From Saccharolobus caldissimus (GTDB lineage Archaea > Thermoproteota > Thermoprotei_A > Sulfolobales > Sulfolobaceae): 64,000 nucleotides of DNA. The notes beneath the pieces were generated by a model. That model saw only the letters and a program-made list of their open reading frames with translations, searched no databases and was not told the origin of the DNA. Position numbers and translations under genes: made by a program. Numbering within the stretch: position 1 is the stretch's first letter; each line of letters starts with the position of its first letter. The stretch lies in assembly GCF_020886315.1 (NCBI RefSeq), contig NZ_AP025226.1, positions 2,692,001 through 2,756,000 of the forward strand, written 5' to 3'. This document shows positions 15,519 to 24,769 of this stretch, piece after piece.

Positions 15519-18500
15519 TTACTTCTTTCTCCTATTCACAAGTGAGAGTATTATAGCAATCACAGCTAAGATTACACCTAATATTCCGATTATATCGCTA
15601 ATGTTAATATTGCCGCTTAACGTCTTATAGATATTATTTAAATTGACTGATAGGTTCTCGTATTGAGTATGAAGTGCGTTATAAGTTTCATTAATTTTAT
15701 TGCTTAACGTTATTAAGTTATTATAGAAGTTTAGATTTATGCTGGAGGAGTTAGATAGACCATCTTTTTGATAAGCTATAACACTTAGTTCGTAATTCCC
15801 ATCTGGATATCTAGAAGTATTTAGCGTAAAGCTAATAGTTCCATTATTTGTGCTAACATATACTGGTATGCCATTTAGGTAGAACGTAACGTTTTGTATA
15901 TCAGATCCTATTATGTTTGCCGTAATGTTAATTACACCCGTATAGTTGCCAGGTTTAGTTAATATATTTACTAAAGGTATTTTTGGAGAAATCTCTAATA
16001 ATTTACTAGACATTAAATCAATTTTACTGTTCTCAAGAGTTATAGTTTTTACAGTAGATGATAGTAAATAAATTGTTGAGTTAATTACTATTAAGTTATT
16101 TGCGTAACTTCCAATTAATGTAACGTTAGAATTGTAAATAATTAGAGTTCCAGTAATGTTAGCGTTAATCAGATTAACAATTCCGTGAAGTTTATTTACG
16201 CCTAACATTAAAACGTTCTCCATTGAACCATTATACGTAATGTTATCATTCTCTAGTGCTACATTAATCGGTATTAAAGAATCTAAGTTCTGGTTAGATA
16301 TTAGAGTATACGGTAATACCACGAATGATTTCAGAGAATTTATATTGGTAGTTGTTGGCATTCCGTTAAAGGATAAGCCTTGAACATATATGTCGAATTC
16401 TCCAGTGAAATAGCCGGGATTTAAGTAAGTGGCGTTTCCTAAACTGCTAACTGAGGGCAATATATACGATCCTTCCCACTCTCCTAAAGTTGAATTATAT
16501 GTTAACATAACTTGTTGCACTATTAAATACTCCTCAGATAGTGAGGAGTATTGACTTTCGATCTGTTTAGGAAATACTAAGGCTGTGAATATACCGTATT
16601 TAACTTCAGTGCCGTTAGCATACGTTATGTTAGCGTAAAATGTAATTTTCTGTCCCTGTAATGCATAATTTTCAACTTGTATGTGAGGAGTTAAATAGTA
16701 AGGTGCTACGTAAATTTGATATCCTTCATAACCTATTAGCTTACTTACATTATTAATCTCACCAGTCACGTTAAGGTATATTATATAATAGCCAGGCTTA
16801 ACGTTAACTGGTATATGCAAGTAAGTTATGTAAATAGTTATATAAAGGAAAGGTGGTATTATTAAGTATTCTGAGTTCAGTTGTTGTGAGGATAAGACTG
16901 TGCCATTAGGTGACATTAACGACGCTGTAATATTATAACCGTTAAAGAATGCATACAATGAAGTAAATAGACCAGCTTCCACTAGTAATGATTCGTTAGG
17001 CGAAACTACTTCTGGAGATGCCAAAATGGGTGATAATATAAGGGAACCTAAAGGTGTTAAACCTAATGCTGTAGGCGAAAATCCGTAAACTTCTCCATCC
17101 CCTACTAGTAGCGTCGCTGTGGGTTGCAGTGTAGCGTTAGTCTCTCCATACCACTGTGTGAATTGAAATGATATAGGTTGAAGGAATATTATTCTTATAT
17201 GAGGATGAAATGTAGTTTCTTCTAACGTTATATTAGTCTCATATACGTAGTTATTAGATAACGGATTATAATAGTATATATTAAGAGTGAAGTGAGTTAC
17301 ATTAACTGCTAAACTTCCGTTAAGATAATACAAGAAACCTGAAATCTCAGTAACAGTAACGTTTTTATGTTCAGTAAATTGATTAATGCTAAATAAAGAA
17401 AATAAATACCCTACAAAGACTTCAATTAGATTTACGCCCTTTATATTGTTATAACTTCCGTTAACCATTATATACGTTATTCCAGAGACATTACTTATAG
17501 TTACGTTACCAGTCCATAAGGAGCCGTTAAATTTCATGGGATAAACATATTCATTCCTCAAACTTTCAACAGTTATCGTGAAATTTCCAGTGTTAACTTC
17601 TTTTCCATTATAAGTTATATTCGCTATTACTCTTATTTTCTGTCCTTGGAAATACTCCTCACTATGAGGTAAAACGCTTATGTTGATCTCTAAGGTATTA
17701 GGTTCAGTAGAGTTTATTAAATAAAGCCAATATCCAATGTTTGGAGCTCCCCAACCTGTAACCAGATTATATCCATAATTCGCAGTCCAAGGTAAATTAT
17801 ATCCGAAAGTAACTGGGTAAAAAGCTTTGTTATAATCACTTTCCGCAAGTTTATAAATTAATGGATTTATTAGACCAAATTTGGTATGTAATTTACTTAT
17901 TAGTAGTCCTAAAAGCCCTGCAAATAATGGCGAAGACTCACTAGTACCTCCTACTATAAGCGATATATTACCAGGTAAGATAACATTTACACCCGGATAT
18001 ATGTTGGCATTTAACGCAATATCTGGAGTTAGCCTTCCGTCTATGAAATTAAAAGGCCCTTTAATCCCCTCTTGATACCAAGGTTTAGGAAATATTATAC
18101 TGACTCCGCCAGTAGATGCACCTCCGCCTGGGCTACAAGACCAAGCTTCTTGAACTGAGGAGTTTCCAGATAGATATACTGTAGTTCCACCCACAGCAGT
18201 AACGAAAGGCGAAGTAGCTGGCCATGAAGTTCCACCTAATGGTTGTGCCACTGAGTAAAGTTCTCCTCCACCATCACCGGACGATGCGACAAATGTTATT
18301 CCTTCTAGAGTCCCTAACATAAAGTAATATTCCGTTTGTTCTATCATAGCGAGAAAACTAGAAGCTTCACTTTCTGGTATTCCGAAACTCATTGACACTA
18401 CGTTAACTTCATGTTGCTGATCTATATAGCCTATTATGGCGGCTAAGTCTCCTATTGAAGGAGTGTAAATTGTTATATTTGACATTGGAGCTATTGAGTG

Positions 18501-19376
18501 AACAGCTTCGACATCTAAACTTTCCTCTATAGCCCATCCAGTTAATATTCCAAGTCCAGGTAAATACGGTCCTATAGGTACAATTTTTACTGAAGGTGGA
18601 GGAGGTAAGTTATATAACTTATCAAAATAAGCTAGTTGCTGAAGTATGTCTGGATCCCCGTAAAAGTCTATTATTCCTATATTAGTGCCATTTCCATAAT
18701 CTCCTTGTTTATATAATACAGTAGCATTATATGCTAATGCTATTTGAGGTAAATTATATGCTGCAAGTATTTCCGTTAAGTTTTCCGTTTGGGCAATTTT
18801 CTCTTGCTGCTTCTGGGTTATTAAGAAATTGGGATGTGAGAAAAACAGCATAGTATAGTTTGTAGCAAAAACTGAAACCCCGCTTAACTTTACTTCACCT
18901 ACTCCAGTATAGTACTCTACACTTCCGTTTGAGAGAAGTAAGAAGTTAATACCCAATGCCCTATATATTTGCCTAACTGTACCTTGAACTACTATAACTG
19001 AATCTAAGGCTGATGTAATAATAGTTAGATTATATTGTTTAAGGTAATTTACGACTTTGTTATAAGTTGAGATAGGTAGGAATAGTTCACTTATTTCATT
19101 ATATGAGAGGAACTTATGATATAAGGGGCTTCCTGGAGTAGATATCTCAACAGCTAAACTTTGAAGTAGGTTTAAGTTTCTTAGAGGTATATATATTGAC
19201 ACTTGAACTATAGTATTATTAGGAAGTTCTCCAATAATTTTAAACCCTTTAGGGATTATTGGAGTAAGCATTTGATTTGATGATGCAGAGCTTATTATAG
19301 TGAAATTAATTTCACTTGTAACAGTTATTATAAATAAAATTAATAAAAGTAGAGAAATATTTTTCGTTTTTACCAT
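15519..19376 (-). CDS. Pro-kumamolisin/sedolisin (S53) protease, membrane anchored
   Basis: A 1285-residue secreted protease. After a signal peptide (about 1-28) comes an activation pro-domain (about 40-190), then the S53 catalytic domain. The triad is visible: E284 and D288 in WAIEESLDVEAVHSI, oxyanion D368 in SSGDGGGE, and nucleophile S479 in GGTSESSPLFAG. The region after about 560 is a long beta-rich tail with many glycosylation sequons, and the end is a membrane segment followed by NRRKK. It is much longer than single-domain kumamolisins. A GTGAG-like ribosome site precedes the ATG, and a TATA-like element lies about 40 bases upstream. Activity at low pH outside the cell is expected from the family. 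Confidence 0.9.
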   Translation of the reverse strand: MVKTKNISLLLLILFIITVTSEINFTIISSASSNQMLTPIIPKGFKIIGELPNNTIVQVSIYIPLRNLNLLQSLAVEISTPGSPLYHKFLSYNEISELFLPISTYNKVVNYLKQYNLTIITSALDSVIVVQGTVRQIYRALGINFLLLSNGSVEYYTGVGEVKLSGVSVFATNYTMLFFSHPNFLITQKQQEKIAQTENLTEILAAYNLPQIALAYNATVLYKQGDYGNGTNIGIIDFYGDPDILQQLAYFDKLYNLPPPPSVKIVPIGPYLPGLGILTGWAIEESLDVEAVHSIAPMSNITIYTPSIGDLAAIIGYIDQQHEVNVVSMSFGIPESEASSFLAMIEQTEYYFMLGTLEGITFVASSGDGGGELYSVAQPLGGTSWPATSPFVTAVGGTTVYLSGNSSVQEAWSCSPGGGASTGGVSIIFPKPWYQEGIKGPFNFIDGRLTPDIALNANIYPGVNVILPGNISLIVGGTSESSPLFAGLLGLLISKLHTKFGLINPLIYKLAESDYNKAFYPVTFGYNLPWTANYGYNLVTGWGAPNIGYWLYLINSTEPNTLEINISVLPHSEEYFQGQKIRVIANITYNGKEVNTGNFTITVESLRNEYVYPMKFNGSLWTGNVTISNVSGITYIMVNGSYNNIKGVNLIEVFVGYLFSLFSINQFTEHKNVTVTEISGFLYYLNGSLAVNVTHFTLNIYYYNPLSNNYVYETNITLEETTFHPHIRIIFLQPISFQFTQWYGETNATLQPTATLLVGDGEVYGFSPTALGLTPLGSLILSPILASPEVVSPNESLLVEAGLFTSLYAFFNGYNITASLMSPNGTVLSSQQLNSEYLIIPPFLYITIYITYLHIPVNVKPGYYIIYLNVTGEINNVSKLIGYEGYQIYVAPYYLTPHIQVENYALQGQKITFYANITYANGTEVKYGIFTALVFPKQIESQYSSLSEEYLIVQQVMLTYNSTLGEWEGSYILPSVSSLGNATYLNPGYFTGEFDIYVQGLSFNGMPTTTNINSLKSFVVLPYTLISNQNLDSLIPINVALENDNITYNGSMENVLMLGVNKLHGIVNLINANITGTLIIYNSNVTLIGSYANNLIVINSTIYLLSSTVKTITLENSKIDLMSSKLLEISPKIPLVNILTKPGNYTGVINITANIIGSDIQNVTFYLNGIPVYVSTNNGTISFTLNTSRYPDGNYELSVIAYQKDGLSNSSSINLNFYNNLITLSNKINETYNALHTQYENLSVNLNNIYKTLSGNINISDIIGILGVILAVIAIILSLVNRRKK

Positions 19377-19929
19377 GATCTCACTCTTATTACGTTTTGA
19401 TTATTGTTTCCACATATAAATCTTTTCGCTATAGAGTATTATATGCCTTTTTAACTATTTATACCTTATGAAATTTCTGATAAAAATATATTGAAGTTAA
19501 GATTAACTATATTAATTGATATTATTTTAAATTTTAAAAACCGAACTATCTCAATGTGAACAAAAATTTCACTCATGAAACTTAGTTTAAATTCTCCTAA
19601 ATTCGCTTTCATTAGATGTTTAAGACTTAAAATTAAAGAAAATATAATATCACTTTTCTTAGCTAACAAATCTCACATTTAAGTGAACAAAAATTTCCAA
19701 TTTATGTGGTTTATTCTAAATTAACAAAATTGTTGCCAATACTCTGAGTCACATCGCTAACAATTATAGGTCATGCAATATATTACAAATATTAATAATA
19801 TAGATTTACAAAAAACTATAACAACTGCCCTATGAGGTTACATTAAAAAGTTAGCTATAAAACTTTTTATAATATGAAGATTTAAATCTTTAGAATCAAA
19901 GAGTTATGTATCTGGAGGTGAGTTAAAAG
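19377..19929. other. Intergenic region between divergent genes
   Basis: No credible gene is seen; an open frame at 19466-19669 has no domain features. The word gaacaaaaatttc occurs twice (about 19559 and 19684). A 20-base sequence, ctaaattaacaaaattgttg at 19716-19735, is identical to 468-487. The promoters of the sedolisin gene (leftward) and the radical SAM gene (rightward) must lie here. Confidence 0.45.
19914..19921 (+). promoter_or_regulatory. Strong Shine-Dalgarno site deciding a non-ATG start
   Basis: The sequence ggaggtga matches the archaeal anti-Shine-Dalgarno. It lies 8 bases before an ACG at 19930, the frame of the radical SAM protein. An in-frame TAA at 19924-19926 excludes any start further upstream. 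Confidence 0.6.
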
Positions 19930-21519
19930 ACGTATGATGTAATATTAACGGCTGATAGAGGAACGTTTACTGACTATAATGGAATATCTCCATTAGGTTA
20001 TGTAGCTTGCTTACCGTATAGATTAGTACCAAGAATATTCATGGATAAAATCTTTACCCCTCCAATGCCTACTGATAGAGAAGGTAAGGCAATATATGCC
20101 CCTTATCCTCTAAGGAAGGTAGAAGCGATATTAACTAATAAGAATTTTAAAGTAGCAGTAGTGCCTCCAGAAAAGATTGATAAGGTAATAGAAAGTAAGG
20201 GAGTTAGAGTTATTGGGGTTAACGTTCATGATCCTAAAGGTATAGAGCCTGTGAGTGTGAAGCTAAGTATGATCTTTGGAGGTGGAGAAACCTGGACTGC
20301 TAAATTTTTTGATGAATTAGGTGAAAAAATAAGTAAATTAAAGAGAAAATACGATATTAAGGTAGTTGTAGGAGGGGCAGGGGCATGGCAATTAGAAAGG
20401 GAAACCCCAGAATGGATAGACGTAGTATTTATCGGTCATGCAGAAATAGATTTTCCAGAGATCGTTAAAAAACTTGAAGAAGGTGAGAAAATACCTAAGA
20501 TAGTAAAGGGTAGATATCCTAGAAGAATTGAAGATATACCCCCAATTATCAACCCTTCAAGGAGTGGAGAAGTACAAATTACGAGGGGCTGTCCTAGAGG
20601 TTGTTGGTTCTGTTCCGTAACTCCAGATACATTCATTTCATTTCCGATAGATTATATAATAAAGGAGGTTGAGGTTAACTTAAAGGCTGGTATAAAGGAT
20701 GTAAGTTTAATAACCGATGACATAATGCTCTATGGTACTAAAAAGTTAAATGAAGTAAATCATGATGCAATAGTAAGATTATTTACTGAACTTAAGAAAA
20801 GAGGAGTAGAATACATAAATTTCGCACATATATCTGCAGCTCCAGTAAAGCTAAGTCCTAAAACCGTTAAAGCTATGAGCGAAATTGCGGGATGGAATGA
20901 GGAGAGGGCCGTAGCACCTGTTGTAGGTTTAGAGACTGGAAGCGAGAAAATATTTAATAAATACATGAAGATGAAGGCCTATCCTTGGACTTATGCCCAC
21001 TGGAGGGATTTAATTGTAGAGGCTACCTCGATTATGAACGATAGTTATATCTTCCCTTGCTACACTATGACAATAGGCTATCCTGAGGAAACGGATAAGG
21101 ACGTTGAGGATTCAATAAGCTTAGTTGAGTACATTATAGATCATGAGCCCATAGCGTGGATCTTTCCACTGCCAGTAATACCAATGGGACTATCTAAAAT
21201 AAGGGATAATCCTTTACCAGCTATGGAAAGATTGCCGTCTAGATATTGGGATCTCCTCTATATCTCATGGAAATATGATCTAAAGATAACCAGAAAATTA
21301 AGTAAAACTATTGCTAATACTAGTAAGAATCCTCTAATCAGATCTATGGTTACCTACATGATAGACAAGGTCTTCAATAGTATAGAATGGTATTTTGAAC
21401 AAATCAAGAAAACTAAGGGTAAATCAGCGTTAGAATATAGGGATTTAAATTTGAATACAGCTTATGGTATAGTTTGGTCAATATTCCAATTGTTTAAACT
21501 ATCCTTTTCTTCCCCTTAA
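19930..21519 (+). CDS. B12-binding radical SAM protein
   Basis: A protein of about 529 residues if started at 19930. An N-terminal cobalamin-binding Rossmann-like region (VIGVNVHDPKG, VVVGGAGAW) precedes the radical SAM cluster motif CPRGCWFC (C221, C225, C228). VVGLETGSE and a C-terminal helical region follow. The first ATG in frame is at 20041, but the 37 codons before it are clearly part of the protein (YDVILTADRGTFTDYNGISP). There is no ATG, GTG or TTG before an in-frame TAA at 19924. A strong ribosome site at 19914-19921 points to ACG (19930) or AAG as start, or to a small indel at the very 5' end. The family includes GDGT ring synthases and methylases; the exact substrate is unknown. 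Confidence 0.8.
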   Translation, partial: TYDVILTADRGTFTDYNGISPLGYVACLPYRLVPRIFMDKIFTPPMPTDREGKAIYAPYPLRKVEAILTNKNFKVAVVPPEKIDKVIESKGVRVIGVNVHDPKGIEPVSVKLSMIFGGGETWTAKFFDELGEKISKLKRKYDIKVVVGGAGAWQLERETPEWIDVVFIGHAEIDFPEIVKKLEEGEKIPKIVKGRYPRRIEDIPPIINPSRSGEVQITRGCPRGCWFCSVTPDTFISFPIDYIIKEVEVNLKAGIKDVSLITDDIMLYGTKKLNEVNHDAIVRLFTELKKRGVEYINFAHISAAPVKLSPKTVKAMSEIAGWNEERAVAPVVGLETGSEKIFNKYMKMKAYPWTYAHWRDLIVEATSIMNDSYIFPCYTMTIGYPEETDKDVEDSISLVEYIIDHEPIAWIFPLPVIPMGLSKIRDNPLPAMERLPSRYWDLLYISWKYDLKITRKLSKTIANTSKNPLIRSMVTYMIDKVFNSIEWYFEQIKKTKGKSALEYRDLNLNTAYGIVWSIFQLFKLSFSSP

Positions 21520-21592
21520 CTTTTTTAAACAAAATTCATAACGTCTATAATTGAACGAAAGGTATTTAATTAGCTAATTAAATAGAATACTT

Positions 21593-22396
21593 ATGAGTTC
21601 ATGCGAAATCTTTCCGTTAATTTCAAAACTTAGTGCTGAAGGGAAGCGCTTTGCTATTGTATCCATATATAAGGGAAATAGATTAGAGAGGACTTTGGTT
21701 GTTGACGGAAAGGTATTATTGGGAAGTTTAGATGAAGAGATAGTGAATTTAGCTAATGAATCCTTAGAAAAGGGGCAAATAATACAGAGGGAAATAGGAG
21801 GAGCTAAGATAGTCATAGAACCAATAGAACCAAGGCCATCAATAATAGTGGTAGGTTCTGGGATAATAGCTAGATTCATAGCTAAATTAGCAGTAGATAT
21901 GGGATACTATGTTGGGGTAGTGGGAAGCGGAGATGTAAAAGAGGAGGATTTCCCAGGAGTTTACGCAATATCTAATGACCTTAATATACTGGAGCAAATG
22001 GTGGGTGAGGATTCGATAGTAATAGTAGCCAATGAAGGAGGTAAACCTTACGATATAGACGCATTACATATTGCAATGAAGAAGGGAGCTAGGTTCGTGG
22101 GATTGCTAGCAAGTCAGAAAAGGGCAGCCTTAATGATAGCTTTACTAATTCAAAGGGGAATTCCATTAGAGGAGATAAGGAAGAGATTCCATTCACCCTT
22201 AGGGTTAGATATAGGTTCTAAGACCGCTGAGGAAATAGCGTTAAGCATTTTAGCTGAGATAGTGCAATTCTTAAGAGGAGGTACTGGTAAACCTTTACAG
22301 GAAATTAAGAATCCGTATTTATTATTGGAAGATGCTTTAGCTGGAAAGATAGAGGATAAGTGCATGTTTATACCAAAATCATTAAGTAATAGTTGA
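21593..22396 (+). CDS. XdhC/CoxF-family protein
   Basis: A 267-residue protein of the XdhC family, which helps insert or sulfurate the molybdenum cofactor of xanthine-dehydrogenase/CO-dehydrogenase type enzymes. The N-terminal domain (about 1-85) has the SCEIFPLIS and AIVSIY patterns. A Rossmann domain starts at [17 protein letters not shown], and the C-terminal part keeps [26 protein letters not shown], the hallmark of the family. It overlaps or abuts the following alcohol dehydrogenase gene. No molybdenum hydroxylase subunits are encoded in the window, so the client enzyme must be elsewhere. Confidence 0.85.
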   Translation: MSSCEIFPLISKLSAEGKRFAIVSIYKGNRLERTLVVDGKVLLGSLDEEIVNLANESLEKGQIIQREIGGAKIVIEPIEPRPSIIVVGSGIIARFIAKLAVDMGYYVGVVGSGDVKEEDFPGVYAISNDLNILEQMVGEDSIVIVANEGGKPYDIDALHIAMKKGARFVGLLASQKRAALMIALLIQRGIPLEEIRKRFHSPLGLDIGSKTAEEIALSILAEIVQFLRGGTGKPLQEIKNPYLLLEDALAGKIEDKCMFIPKSLSNS

Positions 22397-22401
22397 TAAG
22401 T

Positions 22402-23334
22402 ATGAAGGCTGCTATTTTATATCAATTTAACTCCCCTTTCGTAATTGGAAATGCTGAAGCAAAAGGTTCTGGCGTTAAGGTAAATGTTAAGGCTACTGGA
22501 ATATGTGGAAGAGATATAGTAATTTGGAAGGGTGGTTTTAGAAATTTGAAATTACCGTTAATTTTAGGCCATGAAATTGTGGGATACTATAAGGGAAAAC
22601 CAGTAGCAGTATACCCCAATTTATATTGTGGTAAATGTGAGTATTGTAGAAATAATAAGGAGAATTTATGTGATAACGCTCTAATTTTAGGTGAGGGAGA
22701 AATAACTGGCGGATACGCTGAGGAAGTAATAGTACCGGAATCGAATTTAATACCATTACCAGATGAGGATTTTGAGAAATATGCAGCTGCAATGGATCCT
22801 GTAGCTACAGCGATTCATGCATCAAAATTAGCTAATTTGGAGAGGAATTCAAAAGTTTTAGTAACTGGAGCAGGTGGTGGAGTAGGCATTCATTTAGTGC
22901 AGTATTTAAAATATCTAGGAGTTGAGAACGTATATGGACTTAGTTCTAAGGGGGATAAGCTTAAGGAGCTTGGGATTAATGTTATTAGTGATGTTAGAAA
23001 CGAGAAATTTGACGTAGTATTTGAGATAGTTGGTTCAAAGACAATAAATGATTCATTAAGAGCATTGAAGAAGGAGGGTACTTTAGTTTTAATAGGAAAT
23101 GTGGAAGGGGAAGCGATAACCTTGTTAAGACCTGCATTAACCATTATGAGGCAACAAAAAATAGTGGGCTCAGCGTCCTACACTAAGGCTGAGTATCAAG
23201 AAGCTATTAAGCTAATTGGAGAGGGTAGAATTAAGGCTATTTACGAAACCTTTGACCTGGATCAAATTAACGAGGCTTATAATAGAATAATTAATAGAAA
23301 AGTTCTAGGAAGAGCTGTCCTAAAAATAGATTAG
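22402..23334 (+). CDS. Zinc-dependent alcohol dehydrogenase (MDR family)
   Basis: A medium-chain dehydrogenase/reductase of about 310 residues. The start is taken at the ATG (22402, MKAAILYQF), the usual MDR N-terminus; a TTG at 22393 would overlap the XdhC stop. Catalytic zinc ligands lie in GICGRD and GHEIVG. The structural zinc site is CGKCEYCRNNKENLC. The NAD(P) Rossmann motif is VLVTGAGGGVGIHLVQYL. The protein is shorter than typical 340-residue family members. The substrate is not evident. It follows XdhC with a gap of about 5 bases, so it is likely co-transcribed. Confidence 0.87.
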   Translation: MKAAILYQFNSPFVIGNAEAKGSGVKVNVKATGICGRDIVIWKGGFRNLKLPLILGHEIVGYYKGKPVAVYPNLYCGKCEYCRNNKENLCDNALILGEGEITGGYAEEVIVPESNLIPLPDEDFEKYAAAMDPVATAIHASKLANLERNSKVLVTGAGGGVGIHLVQYLKYLGVENVYGLSSKGDKLKELGINVISDVRNEKFDVVFEIVGSKTINDSLRALKKEGTLVLIGNVEGEAITLLRPALTIMRQQKIVGSASYTKAEYQEAIKLIGEGRIKAIYETFDLDQINEAYNRIINRKVLGRAVLKID

Positions 23335-23530
23335 TTTAGTTGGCTGAACCTCTTTTTAATGTAATGTTATTAAGAGGTAATAACTTGAAAATAATATTTA
23401 ATGAGTAAAGTTCTTTTTAAACTAATAGTTTAATTATAGAACCTAAAAGTTAAAAAACATTTAAAAATGCGTAATAAAGTCGTAAAAGGATAGAAAAAAT
23501 TATAATCAATCTACTGGGTTATAGGAGTAT

Positions 23531-24733
23531 ATGGTTTTACCTTTCAGTAGCGTCGAGATATTTTCTATAAATATTTCTGAAAAACATGAACTATTTAGAA
23601 GAGCTGTTAGGGAGTTTATGGAGAGAGATGTAGCCCCCTATGTGGAGAAAGGTGAAAGGGAAGGTAATATACCTAGAGAGGTCTTAGAGAAAGCTAAGGA
23701 GATCGGTTTGTATGGCATAGCTGTTCCTGAACAATATGGGGGACAGGGTGGAGATACCTTAATGACTGCAATAGCTCAAGAGGAAATTTCTAGGGTTTGG
23801 CCCTCATTATCTTCTAGGGTTTCAGTAGGAGGACTGTTCATGACTCCGATACTTCTATTCGGTTCAGAGGAATTAAAGAAAAAGTACATTCCCCCAGTTG
23901 CTAGAGGTGAAAAAGTAGCTGCGTTAGCAAATACTGAACCCTCGGCTGGATCTGACGTTGCTGGGATTCAAACTAGAGCTAAAAAGGTTAATGGAAAATA
24001 TATAATTAATGGGAGAAAGATATTCATAACTAATGGCGGTATAGCGGACTATTACGTTGTTACAGCTAGGACGTCCCCACCGGATCCTAATGCTAGATGG
24101 AAGGGGATATCTATGTTTGTGGTTGAGAGAGAATGGAAGGGGGTTAAAGTATTAAATAGGATAGAAACTATGGGGTTAAGGGCTTCCAATACTGCAGAAT
24201 TAGCCTTTGAAGACGTAGAAGTTCCGGCTGAAAACTTAATAGGAGAAGAGGGAATGGGGTTTAAATACGCTATGGCTACTTTTGATAGGACTAGAGTAGG
24301 TGTCGCTGCTCAAGGAGTAGGTGTTGCTCAGGCTGCTTTAGAGAGAATGGTAACTTACGCTACTCAGAGATTTGCGTTTCAAAGTCCATTAATAAGCTTT
24401 CAGATGGTTCAGGAAAAAATAGCTGAGTCTCTTACTGAAGTTAATACTGCGAGGTTATTAACGTATTGGGCTGCAAGTCTGTTTGATAGGGGTCTTGAGA
24501 ACGAAGCTATTGTAGCTGCGTCTATGGCTAAATATTACGCTACTGAGATAGCTGAGAAGGTCGCAATAAGGGCTATTACTATTCACGGTGGGTATGGTGT
24601 TGCAACATCTACTGGAGTTGAAAGATTACTTAGAGACGTAGAGGTAATGAAAATATATGAAGGCGCTAATGATATTCAAAAGCTTACAATATTAAGGGAA
24701 ACTGCTAGAAGATTATTGGGGTTGAGATTATAA
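23531..24733 (+). CDS. Acyl-CoA dehydrogenase
   Basis: A 400-residue FAD-dependent acyl-CoA dehydrogenase of normal length. It has the N-terminal helical domain (FRRAVREFMERDV), the signature ALANTEPSAGSDVAGIQTRA, the beta domain with RKIFITNGG, and the C-terminal domain with MKIYEGANDIQKLTILRETA. The Glu of YEG is where the catalytic base of many family members lies. It performs the first oxidation of beta-oxidation. It begins a same-strand run of five genes for fatty-acid activation and oxidation up to 29248. The electron acceptor is probably an ETF system; FixC/FixX-type genes occur at 53.8 kb. Confidence 0.92.
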   Translation: MVLPFSSVEIFSINISEKHELFRRAVREFMERDVAPYVEKGEREGNIPREVLEKAKEIGLYGIAVPEQYGGQGGDTLMTAIAQEEISRVWPSLSSRVSVGGLFMTPILLFGSEELKKKYIPPVARGEKVAALANTEPSAGSDVAGIQTRAKKVNGKYIINGRKIFITNGGIADYYVVTARTSPPDPNARWKGISMFVVEREWKGVKVLNRIETMGLRASNTAELAFEDVEVPAENLIGEEGMGFKYAMATFDRTRVGVAAQGVGVAQAALERMVTYATQRFAFQSPLISFQMVQEKIAESLTEVNTARLLTYWAASLFDRGLENEAIVAASMAKYYATEIAEKVAIRAITIHGGYGVATSTGVERLLRDVEVMKIYEGANDIQKLTILRETARRLLGLRL

Positions 24734-24769
24734 TTAACTTTATTATATTGTTTTTCTTAGTATTATAAC

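Noticed and set aside
19466-19669. Minus-strand frame of 67 codons
   Set aside because: AT-rich intergenic DNA, odd Lys/Ile/Phe composition, and no motif.
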